The position numbers and the translations under genes are program-made. Positions 52,663 through 60,858 of a stretch of DNA of 64,000 nucleotides are shown piece after piece. The first letter of the stretch is position 1. Every line of letters starts with the position of its first letter. The DNA lies in assembly GCA_045535505.1 (NCBI GenBank), contig JAZSLU010000028.1, forward strand, positions 1-64,000. Direction: 5' to 3'. The notes beneath the pieces were generated by a model. That model was not told where the DNA came from. It did not search any database and was given only the letters and a program-made list of their open reading frames with translations. The DNA comes from CAKSST01 sp045535505 (GTDB lineage: Bacteria; Bacillota; Clostridia; Oscillospirales; Acutalibacteraceae).

Positions 52663-53453
52663 TGTTAACCCAAATTGAAAACTTTTGCCCTAAAGGTGAA
52701 ATTTTTGATACACACGCCCACTACAACGATAAATCATTTTCAAATGAGGAAAATTTGTTTGGTCAATTAAAGCAATTCGGTGTTATGGGCGGCATTATAA
52801 GCGGTTGTGATATTAACAGCATCCAAAAAGCAATTTCACTTGTAAAGGATGAACAAAACTGGTATGTTGCGGCAGGCTTTCACCCCGAAAATCTGCCAGA
52901 TGCAATTTCAAAAATTGACGGCATTGTTCCCTTTTTGTCCAACAAAAAGGTTGTTGCTGTTGGCGAAATCGGTCTTGATTATTATTGGAACTCTTTCGAC
53001 CACAACTATCAAAAAGACTGTTTTATGCGCCAAATCAAAATTGCAAAAGAACATAATCTGCCCATTATCGTTCATAATAGAGATGCCCATTGCGACATTC
53101 TTGAAATTCTTAAAGCAACAAAACCCAGCGGTGTTGTCCACTGCTTTTCGGGCAGTGCCGAAACTGCAAAAGAAATCATAAAATTAGGAATGTACATCGG
53201 CATTGGCGGCACTCTCACTTTTAAAGGTGCCCGCAAAACAATAGAGGTTGTAAACTCAATCCCGCTCGAGCGCATTTTGCTCGAAACCGATGCGCCTTAT
53301 CTTACTCCCTCGCCTTATCGCGGCAAACAAAACCATTCGGGTATGATTGCTTTTGTTGCACAAAAAATTGCCGAAATAAAAAATACCGACACCTCATCGG
53401 TTTTAAAAATTTGCAAACAAAACGCCTATCGTTTGTTCTCACTGTCAAATTGA
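52662..53453 (+). CDS. tatD: TatD family hydrolase
   Basis: A 263-residue TIM-barrel metal hydrolase with DNase activity known in relatives. Metal-ligand motifs are FDTHAHY (near 15-20), AVGEIGLDYYW, IIVHNRDAH, VVHCFSG and ETDAPYLTPSPYRG, in the order typical of TatD. The start overlaps the metG stop, so it is co-translated with the synthetase, a common pairing in Firmicutes. A perfect inverted repeat follows the gene. Confidence 0.94.
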   Translation: MLTQIENFCPKGEIFDTHAHYNDKSFSNEENLFGQLKQFGVMGGIISGCDINSIQKAISLVKDEQNWYVAAGFHPENLPDAISKIDGIVPFLSNKKVVAVGEIGLDYYWNSFDHNYQKDCFMRQIKIAKEHNLPIIVHNRDAHCDILEILKATKPSGVVHCFSGSAETAKEIIKLGMYIGIGGTLTFKGARKTIEVVNSIPLERILLETDAPYLTPSPYRGKQNHSGMIAFVAQKIAEIKNTDTSSVLKICKQNAYRLFSLSN

Positions 53454-53468
53454 GTATAAACAGCCGCT

Positions 53469-53491
53469 TTTCGCAAATAATATTTGCGAAA
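53469..53491. repeat. Perfect inverted repeat between tatD and a small gene
   Basis: Arms TTTCGCAAATA (53469-53479) and TATTTGCGAAA (53481-53491) with a one-base centre. No T-run follows, so a terminator role is weak; it lies 19 bases before the start of the next small gene, just ahead of its gaggggtg ribosome site, and could be an operator. Confidence 0.6.
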
Positions 53492-53509
53492 GAGGGGTGA
53501 ACTTCTACC

Positions 53510-53617
53510 ATGAATAAAAACGAAAAGAACAAGCAGAACAATAAACCTACTGATAAAAAGGATAACGACAAAAACAATTATCAGCCCGCTTCTGATAATT
53601 GCCCTACAAAAAAATAA
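53510..53617 (+). CDS. Very small hydrophilic protein (35 residues)
   Basis: An ATG at 53510 follows gaggggtg (10-11 bases upstream) and opens a 35-codon frame with 9 Lys, 8 Asn and 5 Asp residues, ending CPTKK. It has no hydrophobic core and no recognised family. A terminator closes it at 53637-53665, and an inverted repeat lies ahead of it. The evidence is the ribosome site, the terminator and the isolated position; a chance frame remains possible. Confidence 0.45.
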   Translation: MNKNEKNKQNNKPTDKKDNDKNNYQPASDNCPTKK

Positions 53618-53636
53618 ATACTTTTGATTAATAAAA

Positions 53637-53671
53637 AATAAGTTTGCACTCGTTGCAGGCTTATTTTTTTT
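53637..53671 (+). terminator. Terminator after the small gene
   Basis: A 12-bp stem AATAAGTTTGCA / TGCAGGCTTATT (two G-U pairs) followed by TTTTTTTTATT. Confidence 0.85.
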
Positions 53672-53736
53672 ATTGAAAATTATATTGTTTTGCAGTATTA
53701 TAAAGTCAAACAACATTTATGAAAGAAGAAGAGTAT

Positions 53737-55095
53737 ATGAATATTACTATTGTCGGCTGCGGTAAAATCGGCAAATCAATCCTCTCAAATCTGCTTAGCG
53801 AAGAACACAATGTTACTGTTGTTGATAAAAATCAATCGGTTTTAGAAGATATCACAAACACCTTTGATGTTATGACTCTTTGCGGCAACGGTGCGGATAG
53901 CGATGTGTTAAGTGAAGCGGGTACCGAAAAGTGCGACCTTTTTATCGCCTGTACCGACTCTGATGAAAACAATATGCTCTCTTGTTTTCTTGCACGTAAA
54001 ATGGGCGCAAAAAACTCAATTGCCCGCATTCGAAATCCAGAATATAACGACAAAAGTCTTTCTTTTATTAAAGGCAACCTTGATATTGATGTTACAATCA
54101 ATCCCGAACAGCTTGTTGCCAAAGACGTGCTCAATCTGCTAAAACTTCCCTCTGCAGTTAAAATTGAAACCTTTTCACGCAATTTCGAACTTGTGGAAAT
54201 CAAACTTTCCGAAAACTCAGCGCTCGACAGTTTAACCTTGCGTGAACTTCGTGATAAATATAAGGCAAAATATCTTATATGCACCGTTCAAAGAGGCAAA
54301 GACGTATATATACCGGATGGTAATTTTATGCTAAAAAGCGGTGACCTCATAGGCATTTGCGCCGTACCGAGCGAAATTCAAAAACTTTTTAAAATGCTTG
54401 GCATACTTAAAAAACAAGCAAAAAGCGTTATGGTTCTCGGCGGCGGCAGACCCTCTTATTACCTGGCACGAATGCTTAACGAAATTGGCATTAACGCAAA
54501 AATTGTTGATAAAGACCGTACCGCTTGTGAAAATTTGAGTAAACTATTGCCCAAAAACGTTATAATCAACGGTGACGGCGCTCAGCAAGACGTCCTTGTA
54601 GAAGAGGGCCTTAACGATATGGACGCTTTCGTTTCGCTGACAGGTATGGATGAAGAGAATATTCTTATATCCCTTTTTGCAAAACTACAAAACATTCCTC
54701 AGGTCGTCACTAAAATTAATAGTGAAGACTTAACCTCCCTGTCAGAAAAAATTGGTATTGAAACCATAGTTTCCCCTGTAACCGCAACGTCAAACAGGGT
54801 TGTTCAATATGCACGAGCTCTGCAAAACTCTATGGGCAGCAACAACATTGAAACATTATATAAATTGATGGACGGCAAAGCCGAAGCCGTCGAGTTTAAG
54901 GTTTCGTCTGAATCAGAGATTACAAATAAACCCCTTAAAGACATCAAGACAAAAGAAAATACTCTTATTGCAGGCATTATCAGAGGCAGAAAAATAATTA
55001 TTCCTTCAGGTTATGATAGCATTTTGAAAGGTGACCGCGTTATTGTTCTTGCAGCAGGTAAACGTCTGCAAGACCTTACCGATATCTTAAGGTGA
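53737..55095 (+). CDS. trkA: Trk potassium uptake regulator TrkA
   Basis: A 452-residue cytosolic protein with two RCK modules. Each starts with a Rossmann NAD-binding motif: IVGCGKIGKSI at residue 4-14, and VMVLGGGRPSYYLARMLNEIG near residue 230. Each is followed by a C-terminal ligand domain. It gates the TrkH channel. The start chosen is the ATG at 53737, since MNITIVGCGKIG matches the family; an in-frame ATG at 53719 is an alternative. The trkH gene follows after 6 bases. Confidence 0.94.
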   Translation: MNITIVGCGKIGKSILSNLLSEEHNVTVVDKNQSVLEDITNTFDVMTLCGNGADSDVLSEAGTEKCDLFIACTDSDENNMLSCFLARKMGAKNSIARIRNPEYNDKSLSFIKGNLDIDVTINPEQLVAKDVLNLLKLPSAVKIETFSRNFELVEIKLSENSALDSLTLRELRDKYKAKYLICTVQRGKDVYIPDGNFMLKSGDLIGICAVPSEIQKLFKMLGILKKQAKSVMVLGGGRPSYYLARMLNEIGINAKIVDKDRTACENLSKLLPKNVIINGDGAQQDVLVEEGLNDMDAFVSLTGMDEENILISLFAKLQNIPQVVTKINSEDLTSLSEKIGIETIVSPVTATSNRVVQYARALQNSMGSNNIETLYKLMDGKAEAVEFKVSSESEITNKPLKDIKTKENTLIAGIIRGRKIIIPSGYDSILKGDRVIVLAAGKRLQDLTDILR

Positions 55096-55101
55096 TAATT
55101 T

Positions 55102-56547
55102 ATGAATCGTAAAATGGTTTTTCGCATTGTAGGGCTTAATGTTCTTCTTTTGTCCGTATTAATGCTTTTGCCCTTGGCAGTTTCAATAATTTATAATGAG
55201 GTTTGCGCCGTACATTTTATCGTAGCTATTGCAGTCGCCTTTGTTATGGGTTCGCTTTTGTTTTTTGGCATAAAACCCGAAAAAAAGGTTATCTTTGCAA
55301 AAGAGGGCTTTGTTATCGTTGCTCTGAGTTGGATATTTTTGTCGGCTATAGGTGCTCTGCCTTTCTATTTAAGTAAAGAAATTCCCTCTTATATTGATGC
55401 TTTTTTTGAAACGGTAAGCGGTTTTACCACCACAGGCGCCTCAATACTCGACAACGTAGAGGCTATGAGTAAGGGTTTGCTTTTTTGGCGCTCTTTTACC
55501 CACTGGATAGGCGGTATGGGTGTGCTCGTTTTCATTATGGCAATTATCCCCTCACTGTGCGACCGCTCAATACACATTATGCGTGCCGAAGTCCCGGGTC
55601 CTATGAAGGGCAAACTTGTTCCCAAAATTAAAGATACCGCAAAAATTTTATACTTAATTTATATAGCGTTAACTATGATTGAAATTATAATGCTTTTGTT
55701 TGGCGGTATGTCACTTTTTGATAGCATTGTTCATTCCTTCGGTACAGCAGGTACGGGCGGTTTCGGTACAAAAGCAGACAGTCTCGGCTCCTACAACGCC
55801 TATTGCCAGATTGTTATAACCGTTTTTATGCTCCTATTTGGCGTAAACTTTAACCTTTATTATCTTATTCTTTTAAAAAATTTCAAAACCGCAATCAAAA
55901 GCAGCGAACTTTGGTGTTACCTTGGCATTTTCGCAGCAAGTGCAGTGCTTATTGCAAAAAATATTTTCTCAATATATGACAGCATTGGCGAAAGCCTAAA
56001 ACACTCGGCTTTTCAAGTTGCTTCAATAATGTCAACAACAGGTTATGCCACCGCAGACTTTAATATGTGGCCCACATTCTCAAAATCCATCATCTTTGTT
56101 TTAATGTTTGTGGGAGCAATGGCATGTTCAACCTGCGGCGGTCTCAAAGTTTCAAGAATAATGATTCTATTTAAAGCAATCCGACGAGAACTTAAACGTA
56201 TGCTTCACCCCCGCAGTGTTTCTGTTGCAAAGTTTGAAGGCAAACTTTTAGACAACTATGTTCTACACGCATCATTAAGTTATTTTGCATTGTTTTTTAG
56301 TTGCTTCTTTATCATATTGCTTATAATTTGCTTAAACGGTTTCGATTTTGAAACAAGTATTTCCGCCGTTGCTTCTTGTATAAATAACGTCGGTCCGGCA
56401 TTCTCACTTGCAGGTCCCGCAAGCAGTTATTCTGCATTCTCACCATTTAGCACACTTGTACTTTCCTTTACAATGCTTTTAGGCAGATTAGAACTGTATC
56501 CCATGCTTTTCTTAATAATTCCGTCAACCTGGTCGAGAAAAAAATAA
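55102..56547 (+). CDS. trkH: Trk/Ktr potassium channel subunit TrkH
   Basis: A 481-residue integral membrane protein with about ten spans and four membrane-pore-membrane repeats. Selectivity-filter-like segments are visible: VSGFTTTGASI, GTAGTGGFGTKAD, ASIMSTTGYATADF and SCINNVGPAFSLAGP (central glycines GFTTTG, GTGGFG, TTGYA, NNVGP). It takes up potassium with TrkA. An ATG follows aaggtga, 6 bases after trkA; no other gene follows in the operon. Confidence 0.94.
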   Translation: MNRKMVFRIVGLNVLLLSVLMLLPLAVSIIYNEVCAVHFIVAIAVAFVMGSLLFFGIKPEKKVIFAKEGFVIVALSWIFLSAIGALPFYLSKEIPSYIDAFFETVSGFTTTGASILDNVEAMSKGLLFWRSFTHWIGGMGVLVFIMAIIPSLCDRSIHIMRAEVPGPMKGKLVPKIKDTAKILYLIYIALTMIEIIMLLFGGMSLFDSIVHSFGTAGTGGFGTKADSLGSYNAYCQIVITVFMLLFGVNFNLYYLILLKNFKTAIKSSELWCYLGIFAASAVLIAKNIFSIYDSIGESLKHSAFQVASIMSTTGYATADFNMWPTFSKSIIFVLMFVGAMACSTCGGLKVSRIMILFKAIRRELKRMLHPRSVSVAKFEGKLLDNYVLHASLSYFALFFSCFFIILLIICLNGFDFETSISAVASCINNVGPAFSLAGPASSYSAFSPFSTLVLSFTMLLGRLELYPMLFLIIPSTWSRKK

Positions 56548-56583
56548 TTGTAGGGGAGGGTTTTTCCTCCCGCATTTACAATC

Positions 56584-56632
56584 CGTCGGCTTTGCCGACA
56601 CATTAATTTTGCATTTTAAATTTTGCATTAAA
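56584..56632 (+). repeat. Intergenic repeat, copy 1
   Basis: A 15-base hairpin GTCGGCTTTGCCGAC (56585-56599) followed by ACATTAATTTTGCATTTT and a second TTTTGCAT unit. It matches copy 2 at 58209-58256 over the hairpin and the following ~20 bases, in the same orientation. Confidence 0.7.
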
Positions 56633-56633
56633 T

Positions 56634-56661
56634 AAAAAAACGGGCATTTGCCCGTTTTTTT
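56634..56661. terminator. Bidirectional terminator
   Basis: A perfect stem AAAAAAACGGGCA / TGCCCGTTTTTTT with T-runs on both strands, placed between trkH and the convergent XRE gene, whose stop codon lies at its right edge. Confidence 0.9.
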
Positions 56662-57265
56662 ATTTTGTCAAAACCTTTTTATTCCAACTTTTTTTATTGC
56701 ATTTAGGGCATCTCATATATCTTGTTCTGCCCGAATGCATTGCCAAAAAAACACTGCGGTAAGTAGGTACGTATCTGTGTGAGCATTCCTTGCACTCGTA
56801 ATACCCCGCCGTCTGCTCAATTTTTAACATAAGCGGGGTTGCAATTAATAACGGTACCAAGCCAATCAATATAAGCACTACTCGTAACCATTCTTTCATT
56901 TCTACATAAGATGCAAAAATTATCAACGCAAGCAAAACCGTTATACACATAACTCCCACAACAATTTCCAAAGACAGCAGTTGCTTGTCTGTCCTTTCTT
57001 TTTGCCTTGCCATTTCAATCAATAACTGCTCTGTTTTTTGGTTTTTATTTTCCATAACAAACTCCCCCATCAATAACTCGTTCACACCAATGTCCAAAAG
57101 GGCGCACAAATCAAGCAAAATCGCCGCATCGGGCATAGATTTTCCTCTTTCCCACTTAGACACCGCCCTGTCGGTAATATTCAATTTTTCCGCCAACTGC
57201 ATTTGCGTAAGGTTTTTTGCCTTTCTGCACTGGGCAATAAACCGCCCTATTTTCGCTTGATTCAT
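56660..57265 (-). CDS. XRE regulator with membrane domain and zinc ribbon
   Basis: A 201-residue protein in three parts. An XRE helix-turn-helix (about 1-65; KNLTQMQLAEKLNITDRAVSKWERGKSMPDAAILLDLCALLDIGVNELLMG) is followed by two membrane segments (about 97-118 and 127-147). A C-terminal zinc-ribbon region (CKECSHRYVPTYRS ... RCPKCNKKSW, four Cys) closes it. The zinc-ribbon tail and membrane anchor suggest a membrane-tethered sensor. An ATG follows ggagatgg. It lies in the island between the two repeats. Confidence 0.85.
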   Translation of the reverse strand: MNQAKIGRFIAQCRKAKNLTQMQLAEKLNITDRAVSKWERGKSMPDAAILLDLCALLDIGVNELLMGEFVMENKNQKTEQLLIEMARQKERTDKQLLSLEIVVGVMCITVLLALIIFASYVEMKEWLRVVLILIGLVPLLIATPLMLKIEQTAGYYECKECSHRYVPTYRSVFLAMHSGRTRYMRCPKCNKKSWNKKVLTK

Positions 57266-57372
57266 TTAGCGCCATCTCCTTTCAATTAAAGTGTACGCAA
57301 TATAGGATAAAAGTAAACATACTGTTGGTTGAGTTATAAAAAAATTATAACATATATTACGCTGTCTTTCCA

Positions 57373-57855
57373 CTAAAGCCTTATAATTTCTTTATTTAAC
57401 TTTATAGCATAATCAAGCGCAATTTTTGTACCGCTTTTGCGGGTTTGAGGATTATAGTTTTCGTCATAATAAAATATGCAAAAACGGCTGTCTATAATCA
57501 TTTCAAAATTGCGTTTTACGTATGCCGCTTTCCCTGCACCCATTATATTTTTAGGATAATATGTTTGCTGATACGCACCTAAAAGATAAGCAGTATAATT
57601 ATCATTAATATGCTCATACTCTGCCCGCACGTAAATACGTTTTATGTGCGGATATTTGTCTTTTAACCGAGTCACCGTTTGATAGCACAGGTCATTAAAA
57701 CGGCTTTTACTGCCAAACAAAAATGTATCGATATTTTCTTTTTCAATTAATCTTTCAATCTCCTTTCTTAAACGCTCTTTTAATTGGTCGCTTTCATCAA
57801 TTTCCCTATGACCAATAAAACAGCAGGTGTGTAATATATTCTCATTTGTTTTCAT
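57373..57855 (-). CDS. SLOG family protein (DUF1273/YpsA-like)
   Basis: A 160-residue Rossmann-like protein of the SLOG superfamily. Its opening HTCCFIGHREIDESDQLKERLRKEIERLI corresponds to the CCFTGHRP start of YpsA/DUF1273 proteins, and FLFGSKSRFNDLCYQTVTRLKDKYPHIKRIYVRA holds the usual nucleotide-binding loop (the common GGA G-rich turn is reduced to FGSKSRF). SLOG proteins sense nucleotide-type ligands in stress and mobile-element settings; the ligand here is unknown. An ATG follows a GGAGGTG site. Divergent from the ribbon-helix-helix gene. Confidence 0.75.
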   Translation of the reverse strand: MKTNENILHTCCFIGHREIDESDQLKERLRKEIERLIEKENIDTFLFGSKSRFNDLCYQTVTRLKDKYPHIKRIYVRAEYEHINDNYTAYLLGAYQQTYYPKNIMGAGKAAYVKRNFEMIIDSRFCIFYYDENYNPQTRKSGTKIALDYAIKLNKEIIRL

Positions 57856-57877
57856 AAATACACCTCCATATTTTTAA

Positions 57878-57944
57878 ATATACTGTATATCTATTATTAA
57901 CATTATATCACATAATACATCTAAAATAAATACACAATGTATTT
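57878..57944. promoter_or_regulatory. Two palindromes between SLOG and ribbon-helix-helix genes
   Basis: ATATACTGTATAT (57878-57890, perfect, 1-base centre) and AAATACA-CAA-TGTATTT (57928-57944, perfect 7-bp arms). Both share ATAC/GTAT half-sites and lie in the 105-base divergent gap; they are candidate operators for the adjacent ribbon-helix-helix protein. Confidence 0.5.
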
Positions 57945-57960
57945 ATTGTGAGGTGTTTTT

Positions 57961-58161
57961 ATGGCTATTAAAAGTGTATCTATTAGAATTGAAGAAGAAA
58001 TGCTCAATAAAATCGCATATATTGCCGAATATGAGGGAAGAAGTGTAAATAGTCAAGTTCTTGTTTTAATAAGAGAAAACATTAAGAATTTTGAAGAATC
58101 AAATGGTACTATTGACGGAGATATCACACCAGATTCAAATGTAAAACCAACCCGCAAATAA
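57961..58161 (+). CDS. Arc-like ribbon-helix-helix DNA-binding protein
   Basis: A 66-residue protein. The N-terminus has a strand KSVSIRIEEEMLNKIAYIAEYEGRSVNSQVLVLIRENIKNFEE that matches the beta-helix-helix fold of Arc/MetJ repressors, followed by an acidic tail. An ATG follows gtgagg. No toxin-like partner is next to it on the same strand; the divergent SLOG gene is the only close neighbour. Such proteins usually repress their own promoter, and two palindromes lie just upstream. Confidence 0.78.
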   Translation: MAIKSVSIRIEEEMLNKIAYIAEYEGRSVNSQVLVLIRENIKNFEESNGTIDGDITPDSNVKPTRK

Positions 58162-58199
58162 ACAAAACCCTCTGCTGATAATCGGCAGAGGGTTTTGTT
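58161..58199 (+). terminator. Terminator after the ribbon-helix-helix gene
   Basis: A perfect 15-bp stem AACAAAACCCTCTGC / GCAGAGGGTTTTGTT with a 9-base loop directly after the stop codon. Confidence 0.85.
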
Positions 58200-58208
58200 A
58201 TAATGGTC

Positions 58209-58256
58209 GGTCGGCAAAGCCGACACCTTAATTTTGCATTTTGCATTTTGCATTTT
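58209..58256 (+). repeat. Intergenic repeat, copy 2
   Basis: Hairpin GTCGGCAAAGCCGAC (58210-58224) followed by ACCTTAATTTTGCATTTT and two further TTTTGCAT units. Compare with copy 1 at 56584. It ends exactly at the ypeB stop codon. Confidence 0.7.
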
Positions 58257-59582
58257 TTATTTTGTCAGCGTTCCCCCATCAGTTTTAAGCAAAATTAAAA
58301 TTTGTTCTTCTTGCAAGGTCGTCACGTTAAGATACACAAGCACCTCTTGTGCATCAATTCCGTCACAAAGCATTTCAAAGCAATGCACCTCATCGCCGCT
58401 TTGGGTAGGAATAAGCGCCAACGATACCTTTTTGCAAGACAAGGTGTTGCATAATGCCTTTTGCGCCTGCTCGGCAGAAACTTTGGGTGCTATAATACTA
58501 CGGTCGTAGTGATTCATCAAATACCCTCTCGACTCCATTAACACAATTTCTCCCGTATCCATAGCAACACCAATTTTTATAAGGTCGGTATAGCAAACGG
58601 TTTTCCCTTGCGCGAAAGCAAAGTTAATTGTGCACACACCTTCGTCGGTAAAATAATAGCTTGAAACAAACGTGCCGCCAAGACGTTGCACATATCCGTC
58701 AAGATAATCCTTTGCAAAACTTACAGCCTGGTCTTGATTTATCTGCATATTCCCTATATCTCGGCTTTTTCTAAAATACAAAACATATCCGCCACGCTTT
58801 GTTATTGCAATATAACAATCGTTCGAGCCAAAACAATACGCCTCAATTTTGCCGTTTTCTTCAGATAAAAACTGCAACTCGTCAACCGTTTTTGATACCG
58901 CTGATGCTGCAATAATTTTTGCTTGTTCTTTCGAAATTTCTTTTTCGCTTTCAAGCATTTTTGAAGTTTTTTGTTCTATAGCGTCTGAAAAAGGTCCGTC
59001 ATAAATTAAAGTGGGATAATCTTCCATCTGGTCTTGTGCCTGGGCCATACTGCCGCCAAAACTACCGGCATTTTCTGTGCCGTCAATGTCATCTTGCCAT
59101 GACTCTAATTGGGAAAAATTTGTACTGCCGGAATCTGCCGTTTGGCTCAGTTGCTCTGCAATATTGCGCAGTTTTACAAGATTTTGTCTTTCGCTATCTG
59201 TAATTTCTTGATTATTTGAAGCTTTGCTCGACAAATATGCTGCATAATCACCAACCTGTGATAAAAATTTGTTTATAGCGTCAAGTTCTTGTTGACCTGT
59301 CGGCAACGATGCCAGTGCAGTTTTTGCAATAGCAGTTCTCTTTGACAAATTAACAGCTATTTCGCCCATTTTGTTCGATGAAGATGAATATACAATTTTT
59401 TGCAGTTCTGCAGATACGTCGTACATCGCTTCGTTAAGTTGAGCAAGACTTGCGGAATATACGTTTGCAAGTGTTGCTTTATAACTTTGCGCTTTCGTAT
59501 TTTTATTATAAACAAAGCTTGTGGCTATAAGCAAAGATGCCAACCAAAAACTAACTATTCTTACCCTTGTTCTTGTGCGCAT
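58257..59582 (-). CDS. ypeB: Germination protein YpeB
   Basis: A 441-residue exported or membrane-anchored protein. An N-terminal anchor (about 7-25) is followed by a helical region (about 35-210) and two-to-three PepSY-like beta units (GKIEAYCFGSNDCYIAITKRGGYVLYFRKSRD; VSFAKDYLDGYVQRLGGTFVSSYYFTDEGVCTINFAF; ISAEQAQKAL-type). YpeB partners and protects the cortex-lytic enzyme SleB in the spore; sleB is normally next to it, but is not in this window. An ATG follows aaggagc. Confidence 0.88.
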   Translation of the reverse strand: MRTRTRVRIVSFWLASLLIATSFVYNKNTKAQSYKATLANVYSASLAQLNEAMYDVSAELQKIVYSSSSNKMGEIAVNLSKRTAIAKTALASLPTGQQELDAINKFLSQVGDYAAYLSSKASNNQEITDSERQNLVKLRNIAEQLSQTADSGSTNFSQLESWQDDIDGTENAGSFGGSMAQAQDQMEDYPTLIYDGPFSDAIEQKTSKMLESEKEISKEQAKIIAASAVSKTVDELQFLSEENGKIEAYCFGSNDCYIAITKRGGYVLYFRKSRDIGNMQINQDQAVSFAKDYLDGYVQRLGGTFVSSYYFTDEGVCTINFAFAQGKTVCYTDLIKIGVAMDTGEIVLMESRGYLMNHYDRSIIAPKVSAEQAQKALCNTLSCKKVSLALIPTQSGDEVHCFEMLCDGIDAQEVLVYLNVTTLQEEQILILLKTDGGTLTK

Positions 59583-59655
59583 AAAAATGCTCCTTTTTTC
59601 TTTTTAACAATAAATTACCCCAAAATTTTGCTTTTATACTGCATTAAAATAACAG

Positions 59656-59684
59656 TTGAGAAAAAAGGCGTATTATAGTATAAT
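59656..59684 (+). promoter_or_regulatory. Promoter of the cysteine desulfurase-thiI operon
   Basis: TTGAGA (59656-59661), 17-bp spacer, TATAAT (59679-59684), about 38 bases before the GTG start. Confidence 0.65.
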
Positions 59685-59721
59685 ATATATAATTATTGCT
59701 ACCGAGAAAGGTTGGGTTTTT

Positions 59722-60858
59722 GTGTCAGACATAATTTATCTTGATAACAGTGCAACCACAGCCCCATGTAAATCGGCTGTTGACCAAATAAATAAGGCTT
59801 TAAATGTCACATTTGCCAACCCTTCTTCCCTTTACGGTTTAGGGGTAGAGGCGCAAATGTTGGTTGACGATGCAAGAACACTTGCCGCAAAGCACCTTTC
59901 TTGCCGTGAGGATGAAGTTTTTTTCACCTCTTGCGGAACGGAAAGTAACAACACCGCTCTTATATGCGGCGCTCGGGCAAAAAAGCGCCGTGGCAACCGT
60001 ATTGTTTCAACCGCTATTGAGCATCCTTCAGTGCTTAATACACTCGGGTTTTTACAAAAAGAGGGTTTTGAGATTGTTCTCATAGAGCCAAACAGTGACG
60101 GCACAATATCAGAGGAAAATCTTAAGGCGGCTATAACACCTGACACCATTTTAGTCAGTTGTATGCTGGTCAACAACGAAACCGGTGCTATACTTCCCGT
60201 TCAAAAAATCAAAGGATTTGTGGATGAGGTAAAATCCCCCGCTTTAATTCATTGTGATGCATCACAAGCCTTCGGCAAAATGCCGATATCCGTAAACGCT
60301 CTAAAGGTTGATATGCTTACAGCAAGCGGTCACAAAATTCATGCGCCCAAAGGCGTTGGTTTGCTTTATAAATCTAAAAAAATACACATTGAGCCACTGC
60401 TTTATGGCGGTAATCAAGAATCGGGATTGCGCTCAGGCACCGAAGCCACCCCTGCAATAGCAGGTCTTTTGGGTGCCTTACAAGAACTTGATATTACAAA
60501 ACAAACAAAACATATAACCGAACTTAATTTAGCGGCAAGACAAAAACTTTCTTGCATAGACGGCGTTGTAATTAACTCGCCGCAAAACGCTTTGCCTCAT
60601 ATTCTTAATATTTCAATCACAGGTTACCGTTCCGAAACCTTGTTACACTTTTTAGAATCAAAAGGCATTTATGTGTCCTCAGGCAGCGCCTGTTCAAAAG
60701 GACAGCAAAGCCACGTATTAACTTCTATGAAGCTTGATAAAAAAATTGCCGACAGCGCACTTAGAATCAGCTTTTGCCGCTATAACACCTTGCAAGACAT
60801 TGATGCTCTTGCAACAGCTATAAACGAGATTTTCGGTAAATTAAGGAGAGCCGATTAA
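59722..60858 (+). CDS. Cysteine desulfurase (NifS/IscS-like)
   Basis: A 378-residue PLP enzyme that takes sulfur from cysteine. The opening IYLDNSATTAPC, the PLP-Lys motif TASGHKIHAPKGVG, and the catalytic Cys loop SSGSACSKGQQSHVL (active Cys near residue 320) are all present. The start is the GTG at 59722 with an aaagg site; the longer upstream reading crosses the promoter. The stop overlaps the thiI start (TAATG), so it most likely feeds ThiI for 4-thiouridine synthesis rather than a general Fe-S role. Confidence 0.93.
   Translation: MSDIIYLDNSATTAPCKSAVDQINKALNVTFANPSSLYGLGVEAQMLVDDARTLAAKHLSCREDEVFFTSCGTESNNTALICGARAKKRRGNRIVSTAIEHPSVLNTLGFLQKEGFEIVLIEPNSDGTISEENLKAAITPDTILVSCMLVNNETGAILPVQKIKGFVDEVKSPALIHCDASQAFGKMPISVNALKVDMLTASGHKIHAPKGVGLLYKSKKIHIEPLLYGGNQESGLRSGTEATPAIAGLLGALQELDITKQTKHITELNLAARQKLSCIDGVVINSPQNALPHILNISITGYRSETLLHFLESKGIYVSSGSACSKGQQSHVLTSMKLDKKIADSALRISFCRYNTLQDIDALATAINEIFGKLRRAD

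Noticed and set aside
57961..58161. Toxin-antitoxin module
   Set aside because: The ribbon-helix-helix protein looks like an antitoxin, but no toxin-like gene follows it before the terminator.
58225..58256. TTTTGCAT tandem units as a CRISPR-like or satellite array
   Set aside because: Only three short imperfect units, part of the intergenic repeat; no spacers or cas genes.
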